Origin: Streptomyces sp. ISL-43 | GTDB lineage: Bacteria > Actinomycetota > Actinomycetes > Streptomycetales > Streptomycetaceae | NCBI RefSeq assembly: GCF_018614195.1 | Contig: NZ_JAGGOT010000009.1 | Location: 1-64,000, forward strand | Reading direction: 5' to 3' | DNA length: 64,000 nucleotides | Shown here: positions 37,652 to 46,880 of the stretch, in pieces | How the letters are laid out: the number at the start of each line of letters is the position of its first letter | How positions within the stretch are numbered: position 1 is the first letter of the stretch | Translations under genes and position numbers: made by a program | The notes under the pieces: model-generated | Told to the model about the DNA's origin: nothing | The model's database searches: none | Seen by the model: the letters and a program-made list of their open reading frames with translations, nothing else

Positions 37652-38389
37652 CTACATTTCAACGATTTTCCGCTGGTTGAAATCCGGGTAGAACTTGCGC
37701 AGCAGACCGAAGGTCTCGGAGAAGTCGAGCTGACCCGGTGCGGAGCTGGTCCCGAAGAAGGAGTAGGTGATCCGGGACCCGAGGGCGGGGAAGAAGACGC
37801 GCGAGACGGCGCCGGTCTCGCCCATGGCGATCACGATCAGCCGGGTGCCGTCCTCGCCGGCGCGCAGCAGCAGGGAGGCGAGGCGGCGCACGTCGCTTTC
37901 GGACGTCACCATGGCGGACACCTTGACGACATCGGCTCCGGCGGTCTTCGCGTCGTCGATGACGGCCTGGAGTTCCTCGGTGCTCGGGGTGAATTCGAAA
38001 TTGTGGTAGGAGACGATCACCACGGTGTCGTTCCCGTGGGCGGCCGCGATGACCTCCGACAGGATTTCCCGGGAGGAGAGCTCGATGTCCACGGCGTCCA
38101 CGCGGGGAGCGAGGGCGCGGAAGAGTTCGAGGCGCTCCTCCTCCGTGCCGGCCCATTCGCCGCCTTCGCGGGTGGAGCGCAGCGTGGCCAGAATCGGCAG
38201 GGCCTTGAACGCCTCGACCTGCGCCAGGACGTGGTCCGCCCCGGTGCGCGAAAACCTGTCGACGCGCAGCTCGGCCACGTCGACGCCGGCGGCCTTCGCC
38301 TCTTCCGCGCGCAGCGCGGCTTCGTCGTCGTCGAAGCTGACGGCCACCAGCGGAATCCCGCCGTCGAGGAGCGCCCGCATAGAGTTCAT
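37652..38389 (-). CDS. aroD: type I 3-dehydroquinate dehydratase
   Basis: 245 residues. It dehydrates 3-dehydroquinate to 3-dehydroshikimate by a Schiff-base mechanism. The type I active site is complete: Glu and Arg in AELRVDRF (about 40-42), His129 in VIVSYHNFEF and Lys156 in GADVVKVSAM, plus the C-terminal GQLDFSE. Streptomyces normally use the unrelated type II enzyme for the shikimate pathway, so this copy is probably dedicated to a side or catabolic pathway. It is part of a minus-strand operon with a ROK kinase upstream (62-bp gap) and a TIM-barrel gene downstream (9-bp gap). Confidence 0.88.
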   Translation of the reverse strand: MNSMRALLDGGIPLVAVSFDDDEAALRAEEAKAAGVDVAELRVDRFSRTGADHVLAQVEAFKALPILATLRSTREGGEWAGTEEERLELFRALAPRVDAVDIELSSREILSEVIAAAHGNDTVVIVSYHNFEFTPSTEELQAVIDDAKTAGADVVKVSAMVTSESDVRRLASLLLRAGEDGTRLIVIAMGETGAVSRVFFPALGSRITYSFFGTSSAPGQLDFSETFGLLRKFYPDFNQRKIVEM

Positions 38390-38451
38390 TTACTAGTCAC
38401 AGCCTTTGCGATTCCTGGACATGTCCCGTGCTGCTCTGCTGCCCTGCTGCT

Positions 38452-39405
38452 TCACCGACGGGGTGCGAATTTCCATCCGCTTCCCTCGGCGGCCTGGATC
38501 GCCGCGCCGATGAGTGACGAGTCGGGGGCGGTCACCGCGTGCTGGATGACATCGGTCCCGAATTTCTCCCTGCACAGGGTTTCCGGGAAACCGTTCATGA
38601 ATCTGCGAAGGTAGTCATTCGAACGGGCGATCAGTCCGGGTACTTGCGAGATACCCGATCCGACGCGAACCGTGGTGAACGGGGAGGAGTATACAAGGGT
38701 CGCGCAGGCCCGTGCAATGTATCTCGCCTGTAGGTCCCATGCCTCGTGATGGGCCGGAAGTTCGCACGCGGGTACCTGCCAACGGCCGAAAATCGCCCGC
38801 CCGGAGGCGAGGCCCTGGAAACAACTCCCGTGAAATCGGCAACTCCCCGGATAAGGGTCGTCGGTTTCCCGTGGCAGCGGCATGTGCCCGAGTTGCGGCG
38901 GCTCGACCGGGGAGGGGACCGGTGAGACGACCGGATGGACCGGGCGGGAAAAGGCCCCGCCGATTCCGGTTCCGATCGAGAGGTAGACGAATCCGGCCGA
39001 GGCGGGCGGACGTTCGCGTTCCTCCGCGGATGCGGCGGAATTGACGTCGAAATCGAAATGGACGGGCACTCGGAAGCGGTGGGAAAGCAGCGACGGAATG
39101 TTCACTCCGGACCACTGCGGCTCGGAACTTCCGACGATCGCGCCGAAGTCGGGCCGCAGCGGATCGGTCTCCAGTGGGCCGAAGACCGAGAGTCCGATGG
39201 AATCCACGGCGTGGCGCCGGAAGAGATCGGCGACACGCAATTCCAGCAGCTCCAGGGTTTCGGAGGCCGTGGTGACGGAAATGCGGTGGCGTTCGACTTC
39301 GACCGTAGGTTTCGACCGGGTGAAGACGCCCATGAGGAATTTCGTCTTCCCGGCGTCGATGGCCACGACGGCGGTGCCGTCCTCGTCCGGGTGGGGCTCC
39401 GTCAC
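38452..39405 (-). CDS. ROK-family sugar kinase-like protein
   Basis: 317 residues. The N-terminal phosphate-1 motif reads VVAIDAGKTKFLMGVF, and a SIGTGIGGA phosphate motif is present. The ROK zinc signature is seen as GHMPL ... GSCRFHGSCFQGLASG. The C-terminal adenosine-side motif is RVGSGISQVPGL. No N-terminal HTH is present, so it looks like a kinase rather than a ROK repressor. GTG 39405 overlaps the TGA of the upstream membrane-protein gene (GTGA), implying translational coupling. The substrate is unknown, but clustering with aroD suggests a hydroxylated ring or sugar compound. Confidence 0.8.
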   Translation of the reverse strand: MTEPHPDEDGTAVVAIDAGKTKFLMGVFTRSKPTVEVERHRISVTTASETLELLELRVADLFRRHAVDSIGLSVFGPLETDPLRPDFGAIVGSSEPQWSGVNIPSLLSHRFRVPVHFDFDVNSAASAEERERPPASAGFVYLSIGTGIGGAFSRPVHPVVSPVPSPVEPPQLGHMPLPRETDDPYPGSCRFHGSCFQGLASGRAIFGRWQVPACELPAHHEAWDLQARYIARACATLVYSSPFTTVRVGSGISQVPGLIARSNDYLRRFMNGFPETLCREKFGTDVIQHAVTAPDSSLIGAAIQAAEGSGWKFAPRR

Positions 39406-40244
39406 GTCCGGGGCGCCGGTACGGGTGCGGACGCGGATGCGGGTACGGGCGCCGGATGGACGGGGATCTGGCCGGGCTGCCTGCTCCAGTTCTCGAAGAG
39501 TTCGAAGAGGTGCTCGGTCCGGGAGTTCCGTCCGTAGTAGCGGTATTCCAGGGATTTGTCGGCCAGCCGCCCGGTCCGCAGGTCCCAGGACGGGAAGGTG
39601 ACCAGCAGGTGGGAGCGGCCGATGGACAGGCCCAGGAGGAAGGGGAAGGCGGGATAGTGCCAGATCTCCAGGCCGGCCTTCCCCTCGCAGAGGGACTTCA
39701 GCCGGTCCACGGTCTCGGCCTCCTCCCGCTCCCAGTGCGCGGGGTACCGGCTGCCGTCGGTCAGGGAGAAGTCGATCGTCCGCATCACGATGTTCAGCTT
39801 GTCCGGGTTCTGCTGGACGAGGTCCCTGAGCAGCGCGGTCGTGAAGGTGCCGCCGGTGAAGGCGAGGATCTCGATGTCGATGGGGCCGCGCTGCGAGGGT
39901 TCCTTCGCGACGATCTCGCGAATGAAGTCGACGGTGCCGCTGACGTCGTCGGGGAACTTGATGCCCGCCTCGGTCGCCCCGATGCTGTTCTGCACCACGC
40001 GCGCGAGCCGGTCCTCGTTGCGCTGGCCGATGGGGCCGAGTACGAGGTACAGCGCCGGGAAGACGACGAGCGCCGTGATGATGTTGGGCAGGCAGGCCCT
40101 GATGAACTCGATGCCGGTGCCCGCTCGTTCCGGAGGCGGAAGCAGGAAGTAGATGACGGTCAGAGCGGCCAGCGTGACGACCGCGAGCACCAGCTTCAGC
40201 CATTCGACCGCCGATTCGTTCCCCTGGTCCTGCTGCCCCCGCAT
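39402..40244 (-). CDS. two-TM membrane protein of unknown function
   Basis: 280 residues. There are two N-terminal transmembrane helices (about 13-36, VEWLKLVLAVVTLAALTVIY; about 50-70, NIITALVVFPALYLVLG). A ~200-residue soluble domain with alternating beta/alpha character follows (DIEILAFTGGTFTTALLRDL, VMRTIDFSLTDGSRYP, SLEYRYYGRNSRTEHLFELF). The C-terminal tail is Pro/Ala-rich. No family is recognised. It is first in the operon with the ROK kinase, aroD and TIM-barrel genes and is coupled to the kinase gene by a 4-base overlap. Confidence 0.65.
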   Translation of the reverse strand: MRGQQDQGNESAVEWLKLVLAVVTLAALTVIYFLLPPPERAGTGIEFIRACLPNIITALVVFPALYLVLGPIGQRNEDRLARVVQNSIGATEAGIKFPDDVSGTVDFIREIVAKEPSQRGPIDIEILAFTGGTFTTALLRDLVQQNPDKLNIVMRTIDFSLTDGSRYPAHWEREEAETVDRLKSLCEGKAGLEIWHYPAFPFLLGLSIGRSHLLVTFPSWDLRTGRLADKSLEYRYYGRNSRTEHLFELFENWSRQPGQIPVHPAPVPASASAPVPAPRT

Positions 40245-40402
40245 TGCCCGTCCCCGTTTCGCGCGTCCCCGTGTCCCCCTGCGGTCCGCAAGCCTATCCA
40301 GCCGTCACGCGCCGCGGGAGGGTGTCGTAGCGCGGGATGTTTGTCTAATTGTTCTAGATTTGCCCCATCGGTACAGATTTCGGCGTTCCGGGAGGGACAC
40401 TC

Positions 40403-40624
40403 ATGGCGATCGAACTCGACAAGGTGCTGGACAAGGCGTGGGTCGACAAGCCGCTCTCGGAGGTGCTCGCGGCTCCGGTCGCCGCGCTCAAGGGCGTCAC
40501 CGACAAGGACGGTGAACTGCTGCTGGAGGCCTTCGGCGTGAAGACCGTCGCGGACTTCGGCCAACTGAAGTACGCGCGCTGGGCGCACGCCCTGGTCGCG
40601 CTGAACCAGACCGTCAAGCACTAG
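40403..40624 (+). CDS. small HhH-like conserved hypothetical protein
   Basis: 73 residues (MAIELDKVLDKAWVDKPLSE start). The helix-hairpin-helix-like segment KGVTDKDGELLLEAFGVKTV (about residues 30-49) resembles those in DNA-binding or protein-interaction modules. GGAGGG lies before the ATG. It is divergent from the membrane-protein operon. No enzymatic motif. Confidence 0.65.
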   Translation: MAIELDKVLDKAWVDKPLSEVLAAPVAALKGVTDKDGELLLEAFGVKTVADFGQLKYARWAHALVALNQTVKH

Positions 40625-40657
40625 GCCGGCCCCCTGCCGTCCGGCCGGGCCTCCCGG

Positions 40658-40950
40658 CTACCCGGCGGGCCTCAGGTCGCCACCGGGATGCGCCGCGCGC
40701 CAGGCCGCGATGGACAGGTCCAGTCGTCGCCCGTCAGGGCGGTGAGGGAGGCGCGGAAGAGGCCGTCCTCCTCGCCCTTCCAGTGGGCGAGGAGGACGGC
40801 CGTCATGTCCGATACGAGGGCGCGCGCCTTCGGGAGGTCTCCGGAGTCCAGGGCGCGCAGGGCGTCGCCCGCCGCGTCCGTCACCGCCTCGTGCTCGGCG
40901 ATGAACCCTTTGATCAGAGGGATCTCACGGCAGCCGCAGTAATGGCACAT
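40658..40950 (-). pseudogene. hemerythrin-like protein, collapsed and frameshifted
   Basis: Starts MCHYCGCREIPLIKGFIAEH, the usual opening of actinobacterial hemerythrin-domain proteins. After HWKGEEDGLF it jumps to the family's C-terminal SLTALTGDDW, so the middle ~50 residues with further iron ligands appear lost, possibly by recombination between two EEDGLF-coding repeats. After GDDW one base is missing: the alternative frame reads DLSIAAWRAAHPGGDLRPAG and stops at 40658, while the actual frame ends at 40672. Oxygen or iron binding is probably lost. Confidence 0.55.
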
Positions 40951-40980
40951 GCGGCCCAGTCTGATCCAGCCCCGGAACGG

Positions 40981-43900
40981 TTACTCGCTTTCGGCCTCGA
41001 GGTTGCCCTCCGTGTCCAGGTACACCTGGCGCAGCGCCTCCAGGACCTGCGGGTCCGGCTTCTCCCACATGCCGCGGGACTCGGCCTCCAGCAGCCGCTC
41101 CGCGATCCCGTGCAGGGCCCAGGGGTTGGCCTCCTCCAGGAAGGCGCGGTTCTCCGGGTCCAGGACGTACGTCTCGGTCAGCTTGTCGTACATCCAGTCG
41201 GCCACCACACCCGTCGTGGCGTCGTAGCCGAAGAGGTAGTCGACCGTCGCCGCCAGCTCGAAGGCCCCCTTGTAACCGTGGCGGCGCATCGCCTCGATCC
41301 ACTTCGGGTTCACGACGCGGGCGCGGAAGACGCGGGACGTCTCCTCCACCAGCGTGCGCGTCTTGACCGTCTCGGGGCGGGTCGAGTCGCCGATGTACGC
41401 CTCGGGGGCCGTGCCGCGCAGCGCGCGGACGGTGGCCACCATGCCGCCGTGGTACTGGAAGTAGTCGTCGGAGTCGGCGATGTCGTGCTCGCGGGTGTCC
41501 GTGTTCTTCGCGGCGACCGTGATCCGCTTGTAGGCGGTCTCCATCTCGTCGCGCGCCGGGCGCCCTTCGAGGCCGCGGCCGTACGCGTACCCGCCCCACA
41601 CCGTGTAGACCTCCGCGAGGTCGGCGTCGGTGCGCCAGTCGCGGGAGTCGATCAGCTGCAGGATGCCCGCGCCGTACGTGCCCGGGCGCGAGCCGAAGAT
41701 ACGGGTCGTCGCGCGCCGCTCGTCACCGTGCACGGCCAGGTCCGCCTGCGCGTGGGCCCGTACGAAGTTGTCCTCGGCGGGCTCCTCCAGCGAGGCCGCC
41801 AGCCGTACCGCGTCGTCCAGCAGGCCGATGACGTGCGGGAACGCGTCGCGGAAGAAGCCCGAGATGCGCAGGGTCACATCGATGCGCGGGCGGCCGAGCT
41901 CGGCGAGCGGGATCGGCTCCAGGCCGGTCACCCGGCGCGAGGCCTCGTCCCAGACGGGGCGGACGCCCAGCAGCGCCATGGCCTCGGCCACGTCGTCGCC
42001 GGAGGTGCGCATCGCGCTCGTGCCCCACAGGGACAGGCCGACGGAGGCGGGCCATTCGCCGTTGTCCGTGCGGTAGCGGGTCAGGAGCGAGTCGGCCAGG
42101 GCCTGGCCGGTCTCCCACGCCAGGCGGGAGGGGACGGCCTTCGGGTCGACCGAGTAGAAGTTCCGGCCGGTCGGCAGCACGTTGACCAGGCCGCGCAGCG
42201 GGGACCCGGAGGGGCCCGCCGGGACGAAGCAGCCGTCCAGGGCGCTGACGACGTGGGCGATCTCGTCGGTGGTGCCGGCCAGGCGCGGGACGACCTCGCG
42301 GGCCGCGAAGTCCAGTACGGCCGCCACGTCCGCGGAGTATCCGGCAGCCGCGGAAGCCACCGCTTCCGGGGCCCAGTTCGCGTCCTCCATCGCCTGGACC
42401 AGCGCGCGGGCTGTTTCCTCCGCCTCGTCGGCGGTGGTGCGGGTGGCCGCGGACTCGTCGAGGCCGAGCGCCTCGCGCAGACCCGGGAGCGCCGTCGTGC
42501 CGCCCCAGATCTGGCGGGCGCGCAGGATGGCGAGGACCAGGTTGACGCGGGCCGCGCCGGTCGGGGCGCCGCCCAGGACGTGCAGACCGTCGCGGATCTG
42601 GGCGTCCTTGACCTCGCACAGCCAGCCGTCGACGTGCAGCAGGAAGTCGTCGAAGCCGTCGTCGTCCGGGCGCTCCGCCAGGCCCAGGTCGTGGTCGAGC
42701 TTCGCGGCCTGGATCAGCGTCCAGATCTGGGCGCGGATGGCCGGCAGCTTGGCCGGGTCCATCGCGGAGATCTGGGCGTACTCGTCGAGGTGCTGCTCCA
42801 GGCGCGCGATGTCGCCGTACGACTCCGCGCGCGCCATCGGCGGCACCAGGTGGTCGACCAGGGTGGCGTGCACGCGGCGCTTGGCCTGGGTGCCCTCGCC
42901 CGGGTCGTTGACCAGGAACGGGTAGATGAGGGGCAGGTCGCCGAGCGCGGCGTCGGGGGCGCAGGCCGCCGACAGGCCGGCGTTCTTGCCCGGCAGCCAC
43001 TCCAGGTTGCCGTGCTTGCCCAGGTGGATCATCGCGTCGGCACCGAAACCGCCGTCCTCGGCGCGGGCCTGGATCCAGCGGTACGCGGCCAGGTAGTGGT
43101 GCGAGGGCGGCAGGTCCGGGTCGTGGTAGATCGCGATCGGGTTCTCGCCGAAGCCGCGCGGCGGCTGGATGAGGATGAGCAGGTTCCCGCGGCGCAGGGC
43201 CGCGAGCACGATGTCGCCCTCGGGGTTGGCGGAGCGGTCCACGAACATGTTGCCCGGGGCCTCGCCCCAGTGCTGCTCGACGCTTTCGCGCAGCTCGGCC
43301 GGGAGCTCGGCGAACCAGCGCTTGTAGTCGGCCGCCGGGATCCGGACCGGGTTGCGGGCCAGCTGCTCCTCGGTCAGCCAGTCCTGGTCGTGGCCGCCGG
43401 CCTCGATCAGGGCGCGGATCAGCTCGTCGCCGTCGCCGGACACCAGGCCCGGGACGTCCTCGACGGGACCGAAGTCGTAGCCGCCCGCGATGAGCGTGCG
43501 CAGCAGCTCGACGGCGCTGGCCGGGGTGTCGAGACCGACCGCGTTGCCGATGCGGGAGTGCTTGGTGGGGTACGCGGAGAGGACGAGCGCGATCTTCTTG
43601 TCGCGGCGCTCGATGTGCCGCAGCCGGGCGTGGCGCACGGCGATGCCGGCCACGCGGGCGGCCCGCTCGGGGTCGGCGACGTAGGCGGGCAGCCCGTCCT
43701 CGTCCAGCTCCTTGAAGGAGAACGGGACCGTGATCAGCCGGCCGTCGAACTCCGGGACGGCGACCTGGGTGGCGGCGTCGAGGGGGGACAGGCCCTCGTC
43801 GTTCTCCTCCCAGGCGCTGCGCGAACCGGTCAGGCACAGGGCCTGCAGGATCGGCACGCCGAGGCCGGCCAGCGCACCCGCGTCCCAGGACTCGTCGTCG

Positions 43901-44598
43901 CCGCCCGCCGAGGCGGTCGCGGGCTTGGTGCCGCCGGCCGCGAGGACGGTGGTGACGATCGCGTCGGCCGACTCCAGCGCGGCGATCAGCCCCGGCTCCG
44001 GGCTGCGCAGCGAGGAGACGTAGAGGGGGATCGGCTGGGCGCCGTGGGCCTCGATGGCCTCGCAGAGCGAGTGCACGAAGCCGGTGTTGCCGCTCATCTG
44101 GTGCGCGCGGTAGTAGAGCACCGCGATCCGGGGGCCCTCGGTCCGCTGCGCGGTGCGCTCCAGCGGGCCCCACGTGGGAGAGGCCGCCGGGGGCTCGAAA
44201 CCGTGGCCGGTCAGCAGGACGGTGTCGGAGAGGAAGCGCGCCAGCTGGTCCAGGTTGGCCGGGCCGCCGTGGGCGAGGTAGCCGTGCGCCTCGGCCGCGA
44301 TGCCGATCGGGACCGTCGAGGCCTCCATCAGCTGGGCGTCGGGGGCCTGTTCGCCGGTCAGGACGACGACCGGACGGGTCTGGGAGGGGGCGAGGAGCAG
44401 GTCCAGGCCCTCCTGCCAGGCGCGCAGACCGCCGAGGAGGCGTACGACGACCAGGTCGACGCCGTCGAGGAGACCGGGGAGGTCGTCGAGGGGAAGGCGG
44501 GACGGGTTCGCGAACCGGTACGGGACGGGGCCGTCCGCCGTGTTCGCGGCGCGAGCGCTGAGCAGATCGGTGTCGGACGTCGACAGCAGCAGGATCAT
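40981..44598 (-). CDS. cobN: cobaltochelatase subunit CobN
   Basis: 1205 residues, the large subunit of the ATP-dependent aerobic cobaltochelatase that inserts cobalt into hydrogenobyrinic acid a,c-diamide, with CobS and CobT-type partners outside this window. CobN/magnesium-chelatase-H motifs include VLYYRAHQMSGNTGFVHSLC, IHLGKHGNLEWLPGKNAGLS, YPFLVNDPGEGTQAKRRVHA and VWGGYAYGRG. ATG 44598 (MILLLSTSDTDLLSA) is chosen because it fits the family start and lies just downstream of a cobalamin riboswitch. Length normal, no frameshift. Confidence 0.94.
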   Translation of the reverse strand: MILLLSTSDTDLLSARAANTADGPVPYRFANPSRLPLDDLPGLLDGVDLVVVRLLGGLRAWQEGLDLLLAPSQTRPVVVLTGEQAPDAQLMEASTVPIGIAAEAHGYLAHGGPANLDQLARFLSDTVLLTGHGFEPPAASPTWGPLERTAQRTEGPRIAVLYYRAHQMSGNTGFVHSLCEAIEAHGAQPIPLYVSSLRSPEPGLIAALESADAIVTTVLAAGGTKPATASAGGDDESWDAGALAGLGVPILQALCLTGSRSAWEENDEGLSPLDAATQVAVPEFDGRLITVPFSFKELDEDGLPAYVADPERAARVAGIAVRHARLRHIERRDKKIALVLSAYPTKHSRIGNAVGLDTPASAVELLRTLIAGGYDFGPVEDVPGLVSGDGDELIRALIEAGGHDQDWLTEEQLARNPVRIPAADYKRWFAELPAELRESVEQHWGEAPGNMFVDRSANPEGDIVLAALRRGNLLILIQPPRGFGENPIAIYHDPDLPPSHHYLAAYRWIQARAEDGGFGADAMIHLGKHGNLEWLPGKNAGLSAACAPDAALGDLPLIYPFLVNDPGEGTQAKRRVHATLVDHLVPPMARAESYGDIARLEQHLDEYAQISAMDPAKLPAIRAQIWTLIQAAKLDHDLGLAERPDDDGFDDFLLHVDGWLCEVKDAQIRDGLHVLGGAPTGAARVNLVLAILRARQIWGGTTALPGLREALGLDESAATRTTADEAEETARALVQAMEDANWAPEAVASAAAGYSADVAAVLDFAAREVVPRLAGTTDEIAHVVSALDGCFVPAGPSGSPLRGLVNVLPTGRNFYSVDPKAVPSRLAWETGQALADSLLTRYRTDNGEWPASVGLSLWGTSAMRTSGDDVAEAMALLGVRPVWDEASRRVTGLEPIPLAELGRPRIDVTLRISGFFRDAFPHVIGLLDDAVRLAASLEEPAEDNFVRAHAQADLAVHGDERRATTRIFGSRPGTYGAGILQLIDSRDWRTDADLAEVYTVWGGYAYGRGLEGRPARDEMETAYKRITVAAKNTDTREHDIADSDDYFQYHGGMVATVRALRGTAPEAYIGDSTRPETVKTRTLVEETSRVFRARVVNPKWIEAMRRHGYKGAFELAATVDYLFGYDATTGVVADWMYDKLTETYVLDPENRAFLEEANPWALHGIAERLLEAESRGMWEKPDPQVLEALRQVYLDTEGNLEAESE

Positions 44599-44639
44599 GC
44601 GGCGGCAGGCCTTCCTCGGGGTTTCCGCGCCCCGGGCAG

Positions 44640-44785
44640 TGAGGACAGCGGGAGTTCCTGACTCATCCGGTGGCCGTGGGCTCGCGGATTCACAGTGGCG
44701 GGACCGCGCCGGATTCACACCGGGCTTCCTCCCATGTCGCCGTCCTCGGCGATGGCGGGCCTGTTGGCCGCCGAGGACTCATCTT
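44640..44785 (-). promoter_or_regulatory. cobalamin (B12) riboswitch
   Basis: On the minus strand, upstream of cobN, are the hallmark elements GGAAGCCCGGTGTGAATCCG and the B12 box GCCACTGTGAA, with G+C-rich stems on both sides. It would shut cobN off when adenosylcobalamin is plentiful. The exact ends are estimated. Confidence 0.85.
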
Positions 44786-45000
44786 AGGGGCCGCTGGGTG
44801 CGGGCAGGCGGGCGGGTGCGGCCCCGTTGCCGGGGCTCTGCCCCGGACCCCGCGCCTCAAAGGCCGGCGGGGCCGGACGAGGCGGGGCCGGGAGATGGCA
44901 CTGGCGGGGCCGGGAGATGGCACTGGCGGGGCCGGGTGCCGCTGGTTGTGGCCGGTTCGGGGTGGTGATCGACACAGGGGACGGGCACAGAATCGTGGGT

Positions 45001-46236
45001 ATGCTCGCCGCCATGCCCACGCCCCCTTCCGCCGCAGTGCGGGACGAACCCGTCATACGGGATCGCGGCGACGCCTGCCCGGGCGCGCTGCGGCTGCACG
45101 CGGCGGACGACGGGTTCCTCGCGCGGGTACGGATCCCGGGTGGGCTGCTCAGCGCCGCGCAGGCCGCCGCGCTGGCGGAGGCCGCCGACCGCTTCGGTGA
45201 CGGGCACCTGGAACTCACCTCGCGCGGGAACGTCCAACTGCGCGCTCTGACCGACGGGTGCGGGAGCGGACTCGCGGAGCTGCTGGACGCGGCCGGGCTG
45301 CTGCCCGCGCCCTCGCACGAGCGGATCCGCAACATCGTCGCCAGCCCGCTGGCGGATCCCGCTCCGGTGCGCGCCCTGGACGAGGCGCTCTGCGCCGACC
45401 CGAAGGCCGCCGCCCTGTCCGGCCGGTTCCTGTTCGCCGTCGACGACGGGCGCGGGGACGTGGCCGCCCTCGACCCCGACGTGACCCTGCTCGCGCAGCC
45501 CGGCGGCCGGGTGCTCGTCCGGCTCGGCGCCGCGCCGGACGCCGTGGAGGTGGCAGCCGCCGAAGCCGCGCCGGCCGCGCTTCAGGCGGCCCACCACTTC
45601 CTCGACGCCGCGGCCGCCGCCGGCACCCGGGCCTGGCGGATCGCCGAACTGCCCGCCGGACACGCCTTGGACACCGAGGAGTTCACCGCCAGGCTGATCG
45701 GGCGGGGCATCCGCGCACGGTACGTACCCGACGCGCCCCGGCCGTACGCGGACCCGCCCGCGCCCGGGGTGCACGCGGACGCGCTCTGCGTACTGGTCCC
45801 CCTCGGCCGGCTGAGCACCGACCAGTGGCGGGAACTGCGCGGCGAGCTGCGGATCACGCCGTGGCGCAGCATCCTCGTCACCGACACCGCCGCCCGCCCC
45901 GTCGGGCTCGTCACCGTGCCCGACGGCCCCTGGGAGTCCGTCACCGCCTGCACGGGCCGGCCCGGCTGCGCCAAGTCCCTGGCCGACGTACGCGCCGACG
46001 CGCGAGCCGTCGCCGAGCGGGCGCGGGGGCCGCTGCCCGTCCACTGGTCCGGGTGCGAACGCCGCTGCGGACATCCGCGCGGCACCGCCTGGGTGGACGT
46101 GGTGGCCACGGACGACGGCTACCGGATCGACGGCGGGTCCGTACCCGTACCGGCCCACGACCTTGCCGCGGCCCTCGCCGCAGCGCGCAACTCCACCCAT
46201 GTCCCCCAGGTTTCAGAAGACGCAGTGAAGAAATGA
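45001..46236 (+). CDS. cobG: precorrin-3B synthase CobG
   Basis: About 411 residues. Fe-S mono-oxygenase of the aerobic B12 route that hydroxylates precorrin-3A. It resembles nitrite/sulfite reductases: ferredoxin-like half-domains ([24 protein letters not shown]) and the 4Fe-4S/siroheme-type cysteines in [15 protein letters not shown] and [18 protein letters not shown] 45001 is chosen; ATG 45013 is also possible. The stop overlaps the ATG of cobH (ATGA). The gene is divergent from the riboswitch-controlled cobN. Confidence 0.9.
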   Translation: MLAAMPTPPSAAVRDEPVIRDRGDACPGALRLHAADDGFLARVRIPGGLLSAAQAAALAEAADRFGDGHLELTSRGNVQLRALTDGCGSGLAELLDAAGLLPAPSHERIRNIVASPLADPAPVRALDEALCADPKAAALSGRFLFAVDDGRGDVAALDPDVTLLAQPGGRVLVRLGAAPDAVEVAAAEAAPAALQAAHHFLDAAAAAGTRAWRIAELPAGHALDTEEFTARLIGRGIRARYVPDAPRPYADPPAPGVHADALCVLVPLGRLSTDQWRELRGELRITPWRSILVTDTAARPVGLVTVPDGPWESVTACTGRPGCAKSLADVRADARAVAERARGPLPVHWSGCERRCGHPRGTAWVDVVATDDGYRIDGGSVPVPAHDLAAALAAARNSTHVPQVSEDAVKK

Positions 46237-46880
46237 GCGAGTACACCGTGTTCGAGTACGAGAAGGACGGCGCCGAGATCTACCGCCAGTCCTTTGCCAC
46301 GATCCGCGCCGAGGCGGACCTCTCCGGGCTGCCCGCCTCGGTGGCCCAGGTCGCGGTGCGCATGATTCACGCCTGCGGGATGACCGACCTGACGCACGAC
46401 CTGGGTTACACGCCCGAGGTCGTGCTGCGGGCGCGCGCCGCCCTGGAGGCCGGCGCGCCGATCCTGTGCGACGTGCAGATGGTCGCCAGCGGGGTCACCC
46501 GCAAGCGGCTGCCCGCCGACAACGAGGTGATCTGCACGCTCTCCGACCCGGCCGTGCCGGAGCTCGCCGCGAAGATGGGCACGACGCGCAGCGCCGCCGC
46601 CCTCGAAGTCTGGCGCGACCGGGGGCTGTTGGAGGGTTCGGTGATCGCCGTCGGGAACGCGCCGACCGCGCTCTTCCGGCTGCTGGAGATGATCGAGGAG
46701 GGCGCGCCGCGCCCCGCCGCCGTCATCGGGGTCCCCGTCGGCTTCATCGGCGCCGCCGAGTCCAAGGACGCCCTCGCCGAACACCCCTCGGGGCTCGACC
46801 ACTTGATCGTCCGGGGCCGGCGCGGCGGCAGCGCCATGGCCGCGGCCGCCGTCAACGCCATCGCGAGCGTGGCCGAATGA
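46233..46880 (+). CDS. cobH: precorrin-8X methylmutase CobH
   Basis: 215 residues. It moves the methyl group from C-11 to C-12 to give hydrogenobyrinate. Family motifs: [25 protein letters not shown] (active-site His) and [15 protein letters not shown], with a C-terminal [19 protein letters not shown] overlaps the cobG stop, and its own TGA overlaps the cobIJ start, so cobG-cobH-cobIJ is a tightly coupled operon. Confidence 0.93.
   Translation: MSEYTVFEYEKDGAEIYRQSFATIRAEADLSGLPASVAQVAVRMIHACGMTDLTHDLGYTPEVVLRARAALEAGAPILCDVQMVASGVTRKRLPADNEVICTLSDPAVPELAAKMGTTRSAAALEVWRDRGLLEGSVIAVGNAPTALFRLLEMIEEGAPRPAAVIGVPVGFIGAAESKDALAEHPSGLDHLIVRGRRGGSAMAAAAVNAIASVAE

Noticed and set aside
40783..44661. 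A 1292-codon plus-strand frame opposite cobN
   Set aside because: Shadow of cobN in very high G+C DNA. The minus-strand product has clear CobN motifs and a riboswitch upstream; the plus-strand translation is low-complexity Arg/Gly/Val with no family pattern.
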